Shown piece by piece: positions 22,234 to 35,319 of a stretch of 64,000 nt of DNA. Positions within the stretch are counted from its first letter, which is position 1. Every line of letters begins with the position of its first letter. The DNA is from Theocolax elegans. Its lineage: Eukaryota; Arthropoda; Insecta; Hymenoptera; Cerocephalidae. Where the stretch lies: positions 20,972,648 to 21,036,647 of the forward strand of contig CM047425.1 in assembly GCA_026168455.1 (NCBI GenBank). The letters run 5' to 3'. Under the pieces are notes generated by a model. That model was not told the DNA's origin and made no database searches. It was given only the letters and a program-made list of their open reading frames with translations. A program made the translations under genes and the position numbers.

Positions 22234-25200
22234 CAACATTCATAGTCGTTAAATCACGATATCCCTGTAAAAATGTCGACGTAACTGCGTGAACGAGAAA
22301 ATCCAGTAATGAAAAGAAGACTGTCAGTTTTATTTAAAGTGGTTCGCTAAAACTCAAAGAGTAATAACTGAACGCAGCGTATACATCTGTATATATGTAT
22401 ATATATACATACAGTCATATGTAAGTTGACAAACGAGCAGAATGTAAACGAGGTAGAAATGTAGATGCCGCCTGCGGGGTGACGATAAATCCGACGTAGA
22501 ACGCATCTTTCCTTTGTACGAGGACGCGGCTAACAATGAATGGTAGCGAGATAAATTTTGATTAGCTCAGCTTTTACCTTTTTATTTGCATTACACATGT
22601 ATGAATGTATACCTGAATGAAGTAATTGAGATTGAGAGATTATGATAAGACATACATACGGGTATCCTGCGCATTTCGAGTGTAATAAACAATATAGTCA
22701 AATGTTCTGAGATACTTTAGGAGATACTTATTATTCTATCAGAAAAAAATGTTATCATTATATGTGCATGTATGTAATCATATTGATACTCATAGAAATT
22801 TATTGCGCATTTATCAATAACTTTTAAATTGCAGTAAATAAATTTGATAGGATTACCTAAAATTTAAAACGAACAATTAAGTAATATATTATTTAACGTT
22901 AAAAGCGCATATAAATTTATTTATCACATCGATATAGCTAGTAAAATCAGATTTATGTAACGTAAGAGCGAGAAAAAAATAACGCGTGTACTCGCGTATA
23001 GTCATTGTGAAAGATTCTAAACTAATATATATATGTATATAATTTTGTGTATGAAAGTGTGTGTATCGTTAACTAACTGATTAGGATTGCGCAATCGTTA
23101 ACTGATAACGTTATCGATTTAATCTCGCCTATTAAACAAGAAAAGGATACTGTATAACAGAATCTTTATTAATTACGAAATGTTTGTATGACTATGCATA
23201 CTTTTCATAATAAAGGAATGTATTATTCGAGTTCGGAGGTTCTTACATAAATAATAGCCGAGTAATTGATATTTAAGAATCCGTGAAAATAGCAGCTGCA
23301 ATTTACACAAATATATTTTTTCAAAAATATTGCGTCACGGTCTATCATGTGAAACATAATCTGATAATTAACAATAAGATTTTTTTAACATACATAAACA
23401 ACGTACGTACTGATCAGAAGTATAACGTAACGTTTTCTAATTCTTCAGCTTCTTAATTCGGGTAAATAATTTATATTTATATAGATGAATGATATGTGGA
23501 AATAACATTGTGAGCTCAATGCGTCATAAAATATCTATATCTACATATAGTAACAAACAAATTATACCGGTTAAAATTTGTGTTTAGATTAAAAGAAATT
23601 TAATACTAATGTACTGTGTACACTGTAGTATTGTTATGCGAAATTTGTTCAACGTATTTTCGAGGCTTAATATCAGTAATACGAGAAAAAGCTCGAGGCG
23701 ATTTTTCAAATGAAATTCATCGACATCATTGTCATCATAATCGAGTAGGCCAATCAACCGAATAGTGAAAGTGCTAACAATGACTTTCAAGATTTCCCGA
23801 TTATAATGCCATTTTCCTGCGGCCTTTTAAAATGTTATCGTAAAACAATAACAGAGTGCCTAAAAATGCATCAACAAATATTTATATTTTTTATCATTAT
23901 ATATATTTTTTATTTAATTTTATATTTCTACGCTGCGAAAATCGCATTTTTATATTTATTATCCTGTATACAAAAAAAATTTAATGGACATTAATTAACT
24001 TTTTTTCTATTTTTTACAAATCAAATAAATAAATAATATTTTATAGATCGCCTATTTTGTTACTTATTATCCTAGTTACAAGTGACACCACACACATTTA
24101 TTACTATATAATAAATAATAATACTTTTAAAATAGAGTTCTTAAAGCGGAAAACTTGGTGGTTTTAGAACAAATCTATAAATAAAGACTAAACCACTCTA
24201 GTAAAAAGAATAAATAACTATAACATTTTTGCCATTCGCCTAATCTATGTGTAAAAAAGTAAAAAAATGGAGAAATCGGAAAGGAAGGACGGTGGTACAA
24301 TATAAAACTGAAGCAAATATAAGAATCCGCAAACGAATTCCGTTCGCCAAGTGTCTCAATTAAGGCTAATGACTCCACGCGTACATCGAGTTTATTAATA
24401 CGAAATTAAACGCAGTGCGCTCGCTCGCGCAATAAATTCCATCCTCTCACGCGATAGCCGGGCTCTCTTCCTTCCGCTATATATACAGAATATCGCGCGA
24501 TAGCGAACTGCATTAAATGCGCCGCGTCTGGGAAAAGGGAAGGAAATGATGGCCGGTACAGTTATATTCCTTATAATCTATCGCGGTTCAAAGTTCGCGC
24601 CCGAGGACAAGCGTCGATACACATGTGCGTACACGTTTTAACGGACGAACGCTCCAGAGAAATCGTGCGCGGGCAGGTGTGCTTGGTTTTGACACAACTG
24701 ATGCGACGATTTCTCCGTTTGCCTCGCTTTTCTTTTACCTCTGACTTTATATACCAGGAAAATCTGTTTGTACGGTCAAATGTTTGTATGTTTTTTTATC
24801 GCATAAACGATAAATATAACATATATATATATATATATACCGAATGTTTAAATAATACGATCGTTCTTGTTTTTTTTTTCGAATTATTTATTGTTTTTAT
24901 TTCGTTTAACACGATAACTCATGTTGTTTTTTATTATTCTTGTAAAATGTTGTTTATTTAATACATTTCTTAAGTTGTATACCTTCCTCGTTGTTCAATT
25001 TAAAAAATAATTTTATTTACATTTTTATACACATGCAAGAACACAAAACATTATAATCATACGATGCATTTTAACTTGAATCTTTAAATAAATCATCCTG
25101 AACAATAGTTGCACGTACATATACGAATAAAAATATATAAATAAATGTTTTAGATATGGAATTTGATAAAAAAGTTGAAGTGCGAGAAAAAAGGTTGGAG

Positions 25201-25399
25201 TTTAATTCGAAGGAATTCAAAGTGAATGTTTTCGAAATTAATGTTAGAAAGTCCTGGGGAGTATGCGGTATTTTTTTTGGTTGTTGTGTGTTGTCTAAAA
25301 GAACAGTCGAGGCACGAACGTGTGCCATTACACACGACAAAGGATATTTCGAGAAAAGGAGCAATAAACCACTCCCACAAAGCGATCATTGAAAATGCA

Positions 25400-25424
25400 A
25401 CGCTAGGAATACTAATCCTAGCGT
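25400..25424. other. 9-bp perfect stem-loop
   Basis: ACGCTAGGA at 25,400-25,408 and TCCTAGCGT at 25,416-25,424 are exact reverse complements around a 7-base loop. It lies in a GC-moderate patch with no evident gene. It could be a structured site or chance. Confidence 0.5.
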
Positions 25425-28231
25425 GGAAACCGGTTATTAGTCATTGAAAGTGAGGATCATAAGAGCTAATAAGTTTGTTTCACTGTTCCGAGCGAAATGA
25501 AACGTATGTGCCGGTGCAATTGGAAATTGTATAATCTACCATTCGCTTTTATAACCCCGGCATAAATAATCATTTCGAAAGGAAGATCTGCTCCTTATTA
25601 ATTTTAAAATACACGCTGACTTTCCCATTGTTTTCTATATATATACATATACATATATATATCTACACATCTCCTTGGAAAATATCAAGTGTACAATTGT
25701 TATACATTTTCCTTCTTCTATATGCTGACTATTGAATTCCGTTAATTTTACCACTGTTTATTATATATTACCAAGATTTGTTAACGCTTTCAAATCGTAT
25801 ATATATACGAGTACCGGCAGTTTAATATATATATAATTTCATATAATGCCGTCCCATTAACAATCGAAAAAGTATTTTATCGATTACAATAAGTTATATC
25901 TATGTGTACACGAAATAAAATTAATTTTTCCTCAAATGTCGCACCCTGGAGAAACAAAAATCACCGACAAATTCTGGTCGATTTAAGAGTAATAATTTAG
26001 ATTCAGTCAATACGTCCCTACCGGCTATATCGGCTGTACGTGTATACGTATACGTACGTGCATTGTACATGGAAAAAAATTTCGCATAAAGCGACACCCG
26101 TTGAGTGCGACTATCTAATCTGCTAGATTTTCACGAGGGAAAGAGGGAAAGAGAGAGAGAGAGAGGGGGAGGGGGGAGAGGATCGAGAGAGATTTAGATT
26201 ATCGATCCCTGGGAAAAGCGTGATTTATTAGGGCGTGTACCCGTATAGCCGCGAATGCTCGTTACGTGCCCCCGCTTTTTATCGGTGGAAGGGTATCGGG
26301 CCTTATCTGCACGACGACGCCCCAAGCACGACTTCCTGCTTTTGTGTCCATGAGGGACATTACCGTGTATATATATATATATATATACTTTCCCATTTTT
26401 TTTCTTCTTGTTTCCTATATCTATCTATGTACACATATATACATTTACCTTCGTGTAATAATTCTAATTATCCCTCGGATTCGAAACATGAACACTTCTA
26501 TTTACCGAAAGAGTTTGCGAGACTCTCGTAACAGTGAATCACTTTACTGATGCGATGTTTCTCTCGTATGTTTGTTTATCGCTTCATTTTCTTTCTAATT
26601 ATATTGCGTTCACTCTATTTTACGTTGCAAATGTAATTCCTTCTTTCAGCTCGATGGTAGTACAAGTTTTTAGAGTCCAGTATAAGAAAAAAAACGGTCC
26701 TATTGCCTCCTACTGATCGCCTATTCTCTCGTATTTTCTTCGTCTGCAGATGAAACGACACCTGTTTTTCACAGTTTCGTACTTGAAGTATATACAGTCA
26801 CCATCACGTCAGACACTAAATCTATTCTTCAAAAACAGACAATAATATGTGATGAACCACAAAACCCAGGACCCTCCTCGTTGAAGACCTGTATAGGGTG
26901 GTAGTATAAAACACTTTTATACAAAATGATCTTCTATTACAAATGACAAATTTATTTTAAACTGTGTTTTGGAGTTATAGTTTCGAATTAATGAAAAAAA
27001 TAAAAAACGTAAAACAATTTTAATACATTAATAATCGAGACATTTCAGACTTATTTGACAAACCAATAAACGCCCTTAAAAAAGGAGCAGTTTCTTTCGA
27101 CACACTTTTTAGTTAAAATACCTGATGATTTTTATAGATTTATTTTTAAATTAATTTGTCATAATAAGCAATATTATAATTTAAAAGACTTAAAAACCGC
27201 GGTTGATTTCATTTTTCTTATTATTATGTTAGGTTACTTATTATTATATTAAGTACTTATTATGTTAGATCGACTTACAAGAAACATACTTTTTATCATC
27301 TGTTTATAAAGAAAGTAAAAAATAATTAACTTTTGGATTAACAGGATGTAAACCGCAAATATAGAAAAATGATTTATCTTTTATCAATCGAGGCATCTAA
27401 TTTATCAAAAAAAAAACGTTCTATAGCGATAATGTGTGTCCTTATTGAAGATGTTCTATGAATTTTTTTCAAATCTTTTTATTGATAAATCAGCGAGATT
27501 TTCTGACAGCCGTGAATTATTGTTTATTTACGTATAATTAATTTACAATTAATTATTTCGTAAAAATATCTTTGTCTCGTTATTCTATTTGTTTTCCATA
27601 GTATATCTGTGACTTTTTTGACATTTTTCTTATAACTAGGTTAAAAAATTTTTGGGATTTCTTGGTAGGTCTCTGCAAAATATGTAGGTATTCATCCGTA
27701 ACTTACTTGGATAACATTATATGTATCGAAAGTAAATTAGAAAAATGTAACAAAAAAGTAGGTACTTTATCATTATTAAAACAATAAGATTTTATTATTA
27801 ATGATAAAAATCTTAATATTGATTAAAAAGAATGAAAAATAAATAATATGAAGTTTTCTATTTCTTGTAATTGTTCATAATCTTGTCAATTACTTTTTGT
27901 AATGTATTCAAATGAATATTTTTGATATATAATTTGAATCGAGCATTATTTACAGGTAAGTTCGTTTGACCAATTCCTGTGAAATGTGAATGTGTAATGG
28001 AATTTCAAGAGTTTGTTGCCTTTAATGCTATAGGTTATTGTGTAGATAAATAAATATGGTTTTTAAGCAATTTTACATAAACTAATGGTGCAATTTAATG
28101 TAAAAGTGGATAAACTATTTAGCTTTATAGAGGTATATTTTCAACCAGTACAATTCAATAAACGTAAACTTCATTAATTTTTAAAAAATATATTGTATAA
28201 ATTACGTACAATAAGTATAATGTTAATTAAT

Positions 28232-28238
28232 ATTTAAT
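28232..28238 (-). terminator. possible ATTAAA polyadenylation signal
   Basis: The minus strand carries ATTAAA about 67 bp downstream of the stop codon of the 83-aa gene. It is a common variant of the polyadenylation hexamer, but such words are frequent in AT-rich DNA. Confidence 0.3.
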
Positions 28239-28304
28239 ACAAAATTTGAACAGATTTTTGTATTGCATTTAGAGTCATAACAAACAATTAGGATATTATA
28301 AAGA

Positions 28305-28730
28305 CTAAATATTTCCATCAATAGTAGAAGATGTATCTTTGACCTCAACAATATTCTAAAAATATAAAATGATCAACTAATAAATATTATTTTCTTTCGT
28401 ATATATAGAATATTTTCAAATAACAATATACCTCCTCTTTGTTATTGACATCAATAGAACGAGCAGTATCGGCCAATTGTTTCATTTGTTTACTTTCTTC
28501 GGTTATACGAACTGCGTAAGATTGCGCTCTCGCTAACCGCGAAATTTCCTCCTGCGTCAACGGACGTGGCTGAAGCCAACAAATTTCCGTCGCGTTCGTC
28601 GTTTTCTTTTCGTTTGAAGCCTGATGAATCACGAGAAAATAATAAAACTGCTATGAATTATAAAGAAAAAAAAGAAAAAGAGAAAAAGAAAACAAATGAA
28701 TATAAGTAAGAATTATACCTTCGTAGACAT
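28305..28730 (-). CDS. unrecognised 83-aa protein, three exons
   Basis: The coding parts are exon 1 at 28,719-28,730 (ATG TCT ACG AAG, then GTATAA), exon 2 at 28,432-28,620 (after ATTCATCAG, ending GAGGAG before GTATAT) and exon 3 at 28,305-28,355 (after TATTTTTAG, ending in TAG). Introns are 98 and 76 bp. All junctions are GT-AG and phase 0, and the 252 nt encode 83 residues plus stop. The protein starts MSTKASNEKK. A central stretch, TEICWLQPRPLTQEE (about residues 15-29), leads into a region likely to be helical up to about residue 60 (ISRLARAQSYAVRI, then EESKQMKQLADTARSI). The C-terminal tail is short and acidic or polar, ending TSSTIDGNI. There is no signal peptide or membrane segment, so a cytoplasmic or nuclear partner protein is plausible. 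I do not recognise the family. Exon 2 is clearly richer in GC and coding-like than its surroundings. The gene is isolated and compact. Confidence 0.72.
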
Positions 28731-31700
28731 CGTGTAACTTGATAGTTTATAAGAAAATTTATACCCTCCTGTAGAATCAATTATATTTATTTCCAACCAG
28801 CTTACGCTTAGTTGTGGGAACGTCCGCGCCGCCTTGTGACAATTTTAATAACAACGCAATTACACTATAAGGATAATAAGTCTCATTTGTTTTAAACGCA
28901 TCGTGATTTTCTATTTTAAACAATGCGTAGTATTTTTTTTTTGTTAAGAAAAGGTACAGCGCTATTAATAGATTACTTCTGTGATTCAAATAGGACACAA
29001 TAACCGAGTAGGGAATGCAATGTGATGAATGTATGTAATAAAAGGACATTACATTTATAGTACGTTTACAGCATTTCATCGTATGGAATTACTGAACATA
29101 AATTAAATCACACGTTATGCATTAAATACTACGACCTTTTGTTGTTTATGTCGGCTGTTGTAAAATTTATACATTAAAATATTATAATTTATAGTATTTT
29201 CTAAATGAAATCACGTGGCAAATATATATGTCCATTTTGTTAAATTCGTTAAAAGCGAAATTACTGTAATATTGTTAACCGGTCATTATCGAGTCACGCA
29301 CAAGTAAACGATTTTGCGTAAAAGTCAATAAAATCATTATTATGAAACAATCCTTACAACGTTAATTTAATTTTTCTATCACTTTTTATTTAGTTTTATA
29401 TCCAATATTTTTTACTTATCAATAAAATGATTAGTATTAATAATAGATTACAATATTTGTAAAAATTTATATTAGTGAAATGTTATTTACGTTAACTGTT
29501 CGTTACGAGTTGTAACGTGTAAAGAAGCTTAGCGCATGTGTGTGTGTGTGTATACCTCTATTATTTATTACAAATTACGTATTGTTTGTAATAGGAAAGA
29601 CGAGCCGTTTGCACATGTAACATTGTCATCCATCACTTCCATCAATGCTTAGATATTTCTTAATTACAAAATATTAAGAACTCCGAATAAAATTAGAAAA
29701 CGCGGAGTATTAATTTCTACAAGCACATACAAAATGAAACATTAACCTGGCGTTTTGCATTATACTATTCAGGATATTCAGACGATAAACAACGGTGTAT
29801 ACGCGCTCGCAGCTGTAATAGTCTTAAATTTAACACTAATGTTTTTATAAAAATATCATTTGAATACGTCATTCCTGAAATTTTAAAGAAAATAAGAGAA
29901 CCTTAGAGAAATCTTTGGCAAATTTTCAAGCATTACATTCGTTATCAAGAAGTATAGAAAAATCGTGGTAATCGTTAAAGGGATAATATACTGGACAGTC
30001 TTTGTATTTAAAAACTGTGATTTTGAGAGAAAATGTTTATGCCATACTAATTCCGAATAAAAACATGGATTTCTTAAATTATAATTTACTGCGTTTTCTA
30101 ATTAATAATTGAATAAATGAAAATTATCGGTATTAACATAAATTTAGCTATAGAATAAATGTCACTAATCTAAAAGATTGCATTTTTTACAAATTAGTTT
30201 ACAAATTATTTTATAAATACAAATTATGGACAAAATTTCTTAATTAAGTAAAATTATATACGTTATTGTTATGTGTCAATAAATTATGCAATTATTAACT
30301 TGCATTCAGTAAGCGAAGTAAACATCAGTTTTAGGTAAAATATTGTATACTTTTGCAAACGTATAATCATAATATCTCTTTCTGATAAAAAATCTTAGCT
30401 GTTGTAGAAAAAGTTAATTCTTTATTCGTTGAATGATGATGAGGTGCGAGTAACGTTCATCGAATATACAATGTGAAATGGACACGCACACCCGATTAAT
30501 AAAAAAAAAGTGGTTTATTGTTCTAGCTAGATACAGTCACATATATAAACGATTCATTATTCAAATATACCAAAGAGGATGAAAGCCAAAGTGAATCGAA
30601 AAAGAGATTAAAAAAATAGGAAGGAAGGTTCATTTGACGCGTCAATTGACCTTCCAGCTGACCCGTCGACGCATAATGCACCGTCCGCACAGCTGCGAGT
30701 TGGTGCGAGTGGTGCAGCTGGGCACATATACATAGATAGCCCATACAGACGCGTTTATAAATAATTCAGGTAAATATACGCGCTGCGCGAAATGGTTGGT
30801 TAAAGTGCCGTTGCTGCCGTCCATTATTCAAAGCTGACAAGTGGCATTAGGTGCGATCGGAGACGAGTCGAATTATACATTGTGCTCGATACAAGCTTAT
30901 ATAGTTCCTTGTTAATTGTTTGGGAGTTTAAGGATTTCGAGTAATGAATTATGTAACGTGACGCTTTACTTTCTTTTTATCTTGGAGATTTCAGGCTTAT
31001 GCGCGGGGACGAAAATAACGAGCGATATATCTTTATTTGATCAGGAAACCAAACAATGAGTTGAGCTTTTCTAGAGGATTGGACTAAGAATTTTAAGCTT
31101 TAAATATATATTTCAATTATGTGTTTATCACGGTTTATCGTTTTCCGTGAATAAGTTTTCAAAATTAATAATTAAACAATTTTTTCTTACTTTGCTTCTT
31201 AAAGATTCAGGCGCGCGTCTCCCTTTTTTCTGCGATAAGATCCCTGTGTATATATTATTAGACCAAATGATGACGCACGATATTAATTATATTCATCGCG
31301 ATCAAAAGGTATTTTAATAGGCTAACGTAGTCTAGATACTAAAATATTAAAATACTAAAAATTAACGATTAGTACAAAATATTTCTTTATATGCAAAACG
31401 CATATCTTTTATTATTTTTAAGATAAGAAACTATTTTCTTTAAACAGAATATGTACCTATATTAAAGTTACAGACATAAAATCAGTTATTTTTTATAAGA
31501 TAGACATATCTATATTCAGGAATAATTGTGTATCACAAGTATTTACATATAAATTACAATAATTAATATGATTTTTCCCGACTTCGATTTCACCCACTTG
31601 CGACATTGCTAATTTTAATTCCACTGTATTATTACCATTTGATAAAATAGGCTAATTAAAATATGTCTCTTCGAACCTCAAAATGGTAAACTTCAGAGTA

Positions 31701-34588
31701 ATAAAACGGATAACCCAATTTAACCAAGATGTACACAAACTTTAAGTAGAACAATAATGAATCAATTATACTTCACCTCATTACTAGAATCTGTACTTTC
31801 ACTATAAATACTATATAGGAGGTACTAAATGCTAGTCTGTGTAAAAGTGGTCAACGTGCAATTTCTTAATAAATAAAGTAAGCAAGTAAAACCTTGTTAA
31901 AAAAAATGTTGAATTAGACGAGGACGAATAAAAGGAAAGAATATAAGTAATAACAAGAGTCGCGGGACGTTTAAAATTGACGAAACAATAGTTTGGAGGC
32001 ATTAATTTGGTAAAAGCGGTCCTGGAATAAAAAGATTTTTCGAAACCGCCACCGCAAATGAGGGTATAGACCAAGAGAGGATATCGCTATCATCCGGCTT
32101 GTAACGCAAGGGAAAACAAGCCGAGTTTATGATGAATCTGTCCGGGCGGTCGGTTGGCATTATTAGGCGAACTCGACATTGCACACTTTCGCGGTGGTCT
32201 GCATCCCGCCGTGTTATTATGAATATCCACTGGATCTATATAGTACCACCCGCGCGAATCTCCACCGTATACACGTGTATCTCGTACGTTTATCCATTTA
32301 ACTGAAATTTTATTGCCATACCGCATAGGCGTAACTGATTACGTTCTGAATCTTGGAAAATATAATTTTATTTACGTTGTAATTGATTGCGCTTCAAGAT
32401 CGGTCTGCATACTTGATCGTTCTACAAGAGGATATTTGCGTACCTTGGCATCTTCATATTTTTAGACGTGTTAATATAGGGATCCGCGTGTGGGCGTTTC
32501 TGGCTGCTTCTAGAGACACATTTGTAACTAGATTCTACAAAGGATGCGGAGGTAGGTCTTGTTTTATCAGTTACGAGAACAGTTATATTTTCCTCGGTGT
32601 ATATTCCTCGGCTTTTTATTTTCTTTGATTACCTTACTTACGTAACGATGTGTATTTACTTACGCGTATATCCACCTATCCTACTATTCAACATTTCTTT
32701 GTGATTTTGTGCGGGGCTTAATGCTAAACTTGATTTAGGGTGGGTAGCCTCGAGAGCTTGCACAGCTGCGTTGGACGTAAAGTAGTCGCGAGAGTCCTTG
32801 GATACCTTTCACAAGAATCACGTGACCGTTTCTTGCTTTGAAATTGTGGGCTTCAACATTTTAACTATTCGTCCCGTTAAGTATACGCATATGTCTCGAT
32901 TAATTAATCTTGCTGATTTCATTCAACCTAAAGTGTTTCACCTTCAACTTTGTACAATCGCGAAGAGAGCTTGCTATCGTTAAACAAGTAGAATTCAATT
33001 ATTATATATTCATGCAAATATCATTGTTGAAAAAAAAGTTAAACGGGAGTCGTATGGACTTAAATAATATACAGTTACATCATAAATTATTAAAGTCCTG
33101 AGCTGGCTACTTATTTACATTTATATTACTTAATTGCAATGTACCCATTGTTACACGCAACAGAATTATTAAGAACAAGTTATTAAGAACATCTGATTAG
33201 TTTGAAAGCTTTTTGCTTTCAGTTGCAAATTATATCAATTTAAATGTTTTGCGAGATAATAATTTACCGTATGTTAGATAACTAAAAATGAATTATAACA
33301 AATAGCAAACACACGAATACGTATAATTATTATAATTTAAAATACACTGTGCATATAGTTTTTAAAATTAATATTCGGTAAATTTACTTTAAAATGATCA
33401 TCGTCGATCAACATGAAATTAAAGAGATTTACAAAAGTTGATTGCTCATTATATTGAGAAGATGTATTTTTTAATATAGGGTAGAAAAACGTAGTTGCAT
33501 GTTCTAATCTACATTAATATTAAGTATTTGTGAGCGAGGTCTGGAGGTCGTGAAAAATGGTAATACAAATAGTTACTATTTGAAAGAAATAAATTTGAAA
33601 TTCAAATCGGAAATGAACAAAGCATCGACGTTACAATACATACAAATAAGGGATTCTATCTTTAAAAATAACTCTTCATCGGATCATCCATCGAATTTAA
33701 GCGATCGGTGCCAAGCCTCTCATCAGAGACAATCCTCGATTCTACATGCAAAAAAAATTATCTTCTTCGAAAAATCCGCCAACGGAATGACGATGCATCG
33801 CGTGTAAAAACGAGCGCGAGTATCGTAAAAAGATGCGTTATTAATGCTTCGACTCAGGGTCCCATAATAGTCGAGGCTCGTCGGCTGCTTTTCGAGAGGG
33901 ATAGAGGGATAGAGGGAGAGAGAGAGAGAGAGAGAGAGAGATAAAAAAAGGGGAGCCGAGGATGGTCCCTCTTCCGGGCCGTGGGTTATAATGCGCCGCG
34001 AGACGCGTCTATGATGTGTCGAGCTGTCCCGCGGACAAAGCCGCGTGAGCACGAGTCGACTAATGCCTTACGAGCAAGGGAGAAAAATGCCGATGCGCTA
34101 TGGGAGAGCTCTTGGGGCCTCGCGAAAAAATGCGGTTTTGATTTCAAGGAAGTATGCGCGGTAAGGCTTTGATTTGCATTGACGCGTGTGTTCTCAAAGA
34201 GGCTTTTTCAAATCACAGTTTTTTTTCGTAGAGTCATCGTTTTAAACAATGCTTTAACACGCGGAAGAATTGATTTAACAACATTAATCTTTTTTATCTC
34301 TATGTGAAACTAATACTAGGGTTGTCCTTTTTTATTATAGGATTCCTTGGGTTTTCTTTTCTTTCGAGCGATTATTCGTTTATATAAATGACATTGAATA
34401 ACTTTGACATTAACAGGTTACAAAATGTTACACATTGTATAGCAATTTAAATGTAATTGTTTCTCTCCGATCAAAATTGCGTGTGTATTAAAATAATACG
34501 TTTATTCTTTCTTATAAAATATATTTACTTTGTAATATCGTAATACTCAAGGAGTGCGGCATTTACTATACACTTCAAACGTACTTAC
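28731..34588. other. gene-free stretch upstream of the 83-aa gene
   Basis: The region directly upstream (28,740-28,860) has GC-richer sequence fitting a small promoter for the 83-aa gene, but no clear TATA box. Beyond it lie CpG-richer patches at about 30,640-30,870, 32,040-32,330 and 33,680-34,170, the last with a GA microsatellite at 33,916-33,941. No other coding exon is supportable. Confidence 0.5.
33916..33941. repeat. (GA)n microsatellite
   Basis: A GA run inside a CpG-rich island. Open frames across it give Arg-Glu or Ser-Leu runs and are artefacts. Confidence 0.93.
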
Positions 34589-34633
34589 GAACTGAAAGTT
34601 AATGTTAATGCAGTGAGAAATAAATCGCTTACC
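34589..34633 (-). promoter_or_regulatory. candidate recursive splice site B and short RS-exon
   Basis: On the minus strand GTTTGTTTCAG joins directly to GTAAGC, with the junction between 34,633 and 34,632. A longer pyrimidine-rich stretch and TAATTAAT-like branch-point candidates lie upstream. A further donor GTAAGT at 34,588-34,583 lies 44 nt downstream. The arrangement equals that at 18,461 (also 44 nt), and its 3' splice site closely resembles that at 60,232: both read TTTGTTTCAG. Confidence 0.6.
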
Positions 34634-35278
34634 TGAAACAAACGAAAGAAATCATAATTAATATAAATATTTATTTTATATTTTTAATGTATATCATATT
34701 ATTTAAATGTATATTGATGTAACTGCAAATGCTTATTAAATAAGAATCGAAACACATACGCATAACTATACTACTATACTTAGAGCTTACTGCATAGCTT
34801 ACTATATTAGTTTAAAGAATAACATTGACAGTTTCTGTTGTGTGTCTTCTGCGTTGTCTAATGTGACAAATAATTATCATTATATAAATTAACAATTAAA
34901 AAAATGTTATCAATTCCTATTCTAATTTATCTAAATAATGAAAGATAATTGTGGTGAAAATCAAAGTTATCAATCGCTAAAAAATCTTGCAACATAATGT
35001 CGTACAAAAGTATTCTCCGAAGAAAAAAACCAAGTTAGTTAAATATTCGGATTAAATAGGATTAACGTGAGCGTATATAACGTTACGCTTAAGATTCCAC
35101 TGAAAAGCAAGCTGGAAAGATGAAAAACAATCGAAAGCAGCATATAACTGTACAACAAACGCATAGATCGGCATCGTCAACCTCTCTCTCGAGAAGAGTC
35201 GTGCGCATTCGAGAGTCGCTCGCGCGTAATAAATAAACATACCCGCGAAGAAATCATTAGTTCGCGAGGAAGGCGGAA

Positions 35279-35319
35279 CGACAACGGCAACGACAACGGC
35301 AACGACAACGACAACGACA
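35279..35319. repeat. hexamer repeat (AACGAC / AACGGC)n
   Basis: About seven units of AACGAC or AACGGC within the 35-kb CpG-rich island. On the minus strand it reads as a Val run, an artefact. Confidence 0.85.

Larger units (their letters stand above)
20428..28304. other. gene-free stretch with CpG-rich islands
   Basis: No coding exon is supportable. More complex, CpG-richer patches occur at about 20,820-20,970, 22,430-22,540, 24,380-24,720 and 25,960-26,340, the last with GA and G runs near 26,146-26,180. TA microsatellites lie at 22,186-22,229, 24,821-24,839 and 26,367-26,388. From 26,800 to 28,300 the sequence is AT-rich and featureless. Confidence 0.5.

Noticed and set aside
27940..27965. 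Plus-strand ATTTACAG/GTAAGTTC
   Set aside because: The donor is strong but the upstream pyrimidine tract is weak, and there is no second donor nearby; it is also the only such site on this strand.
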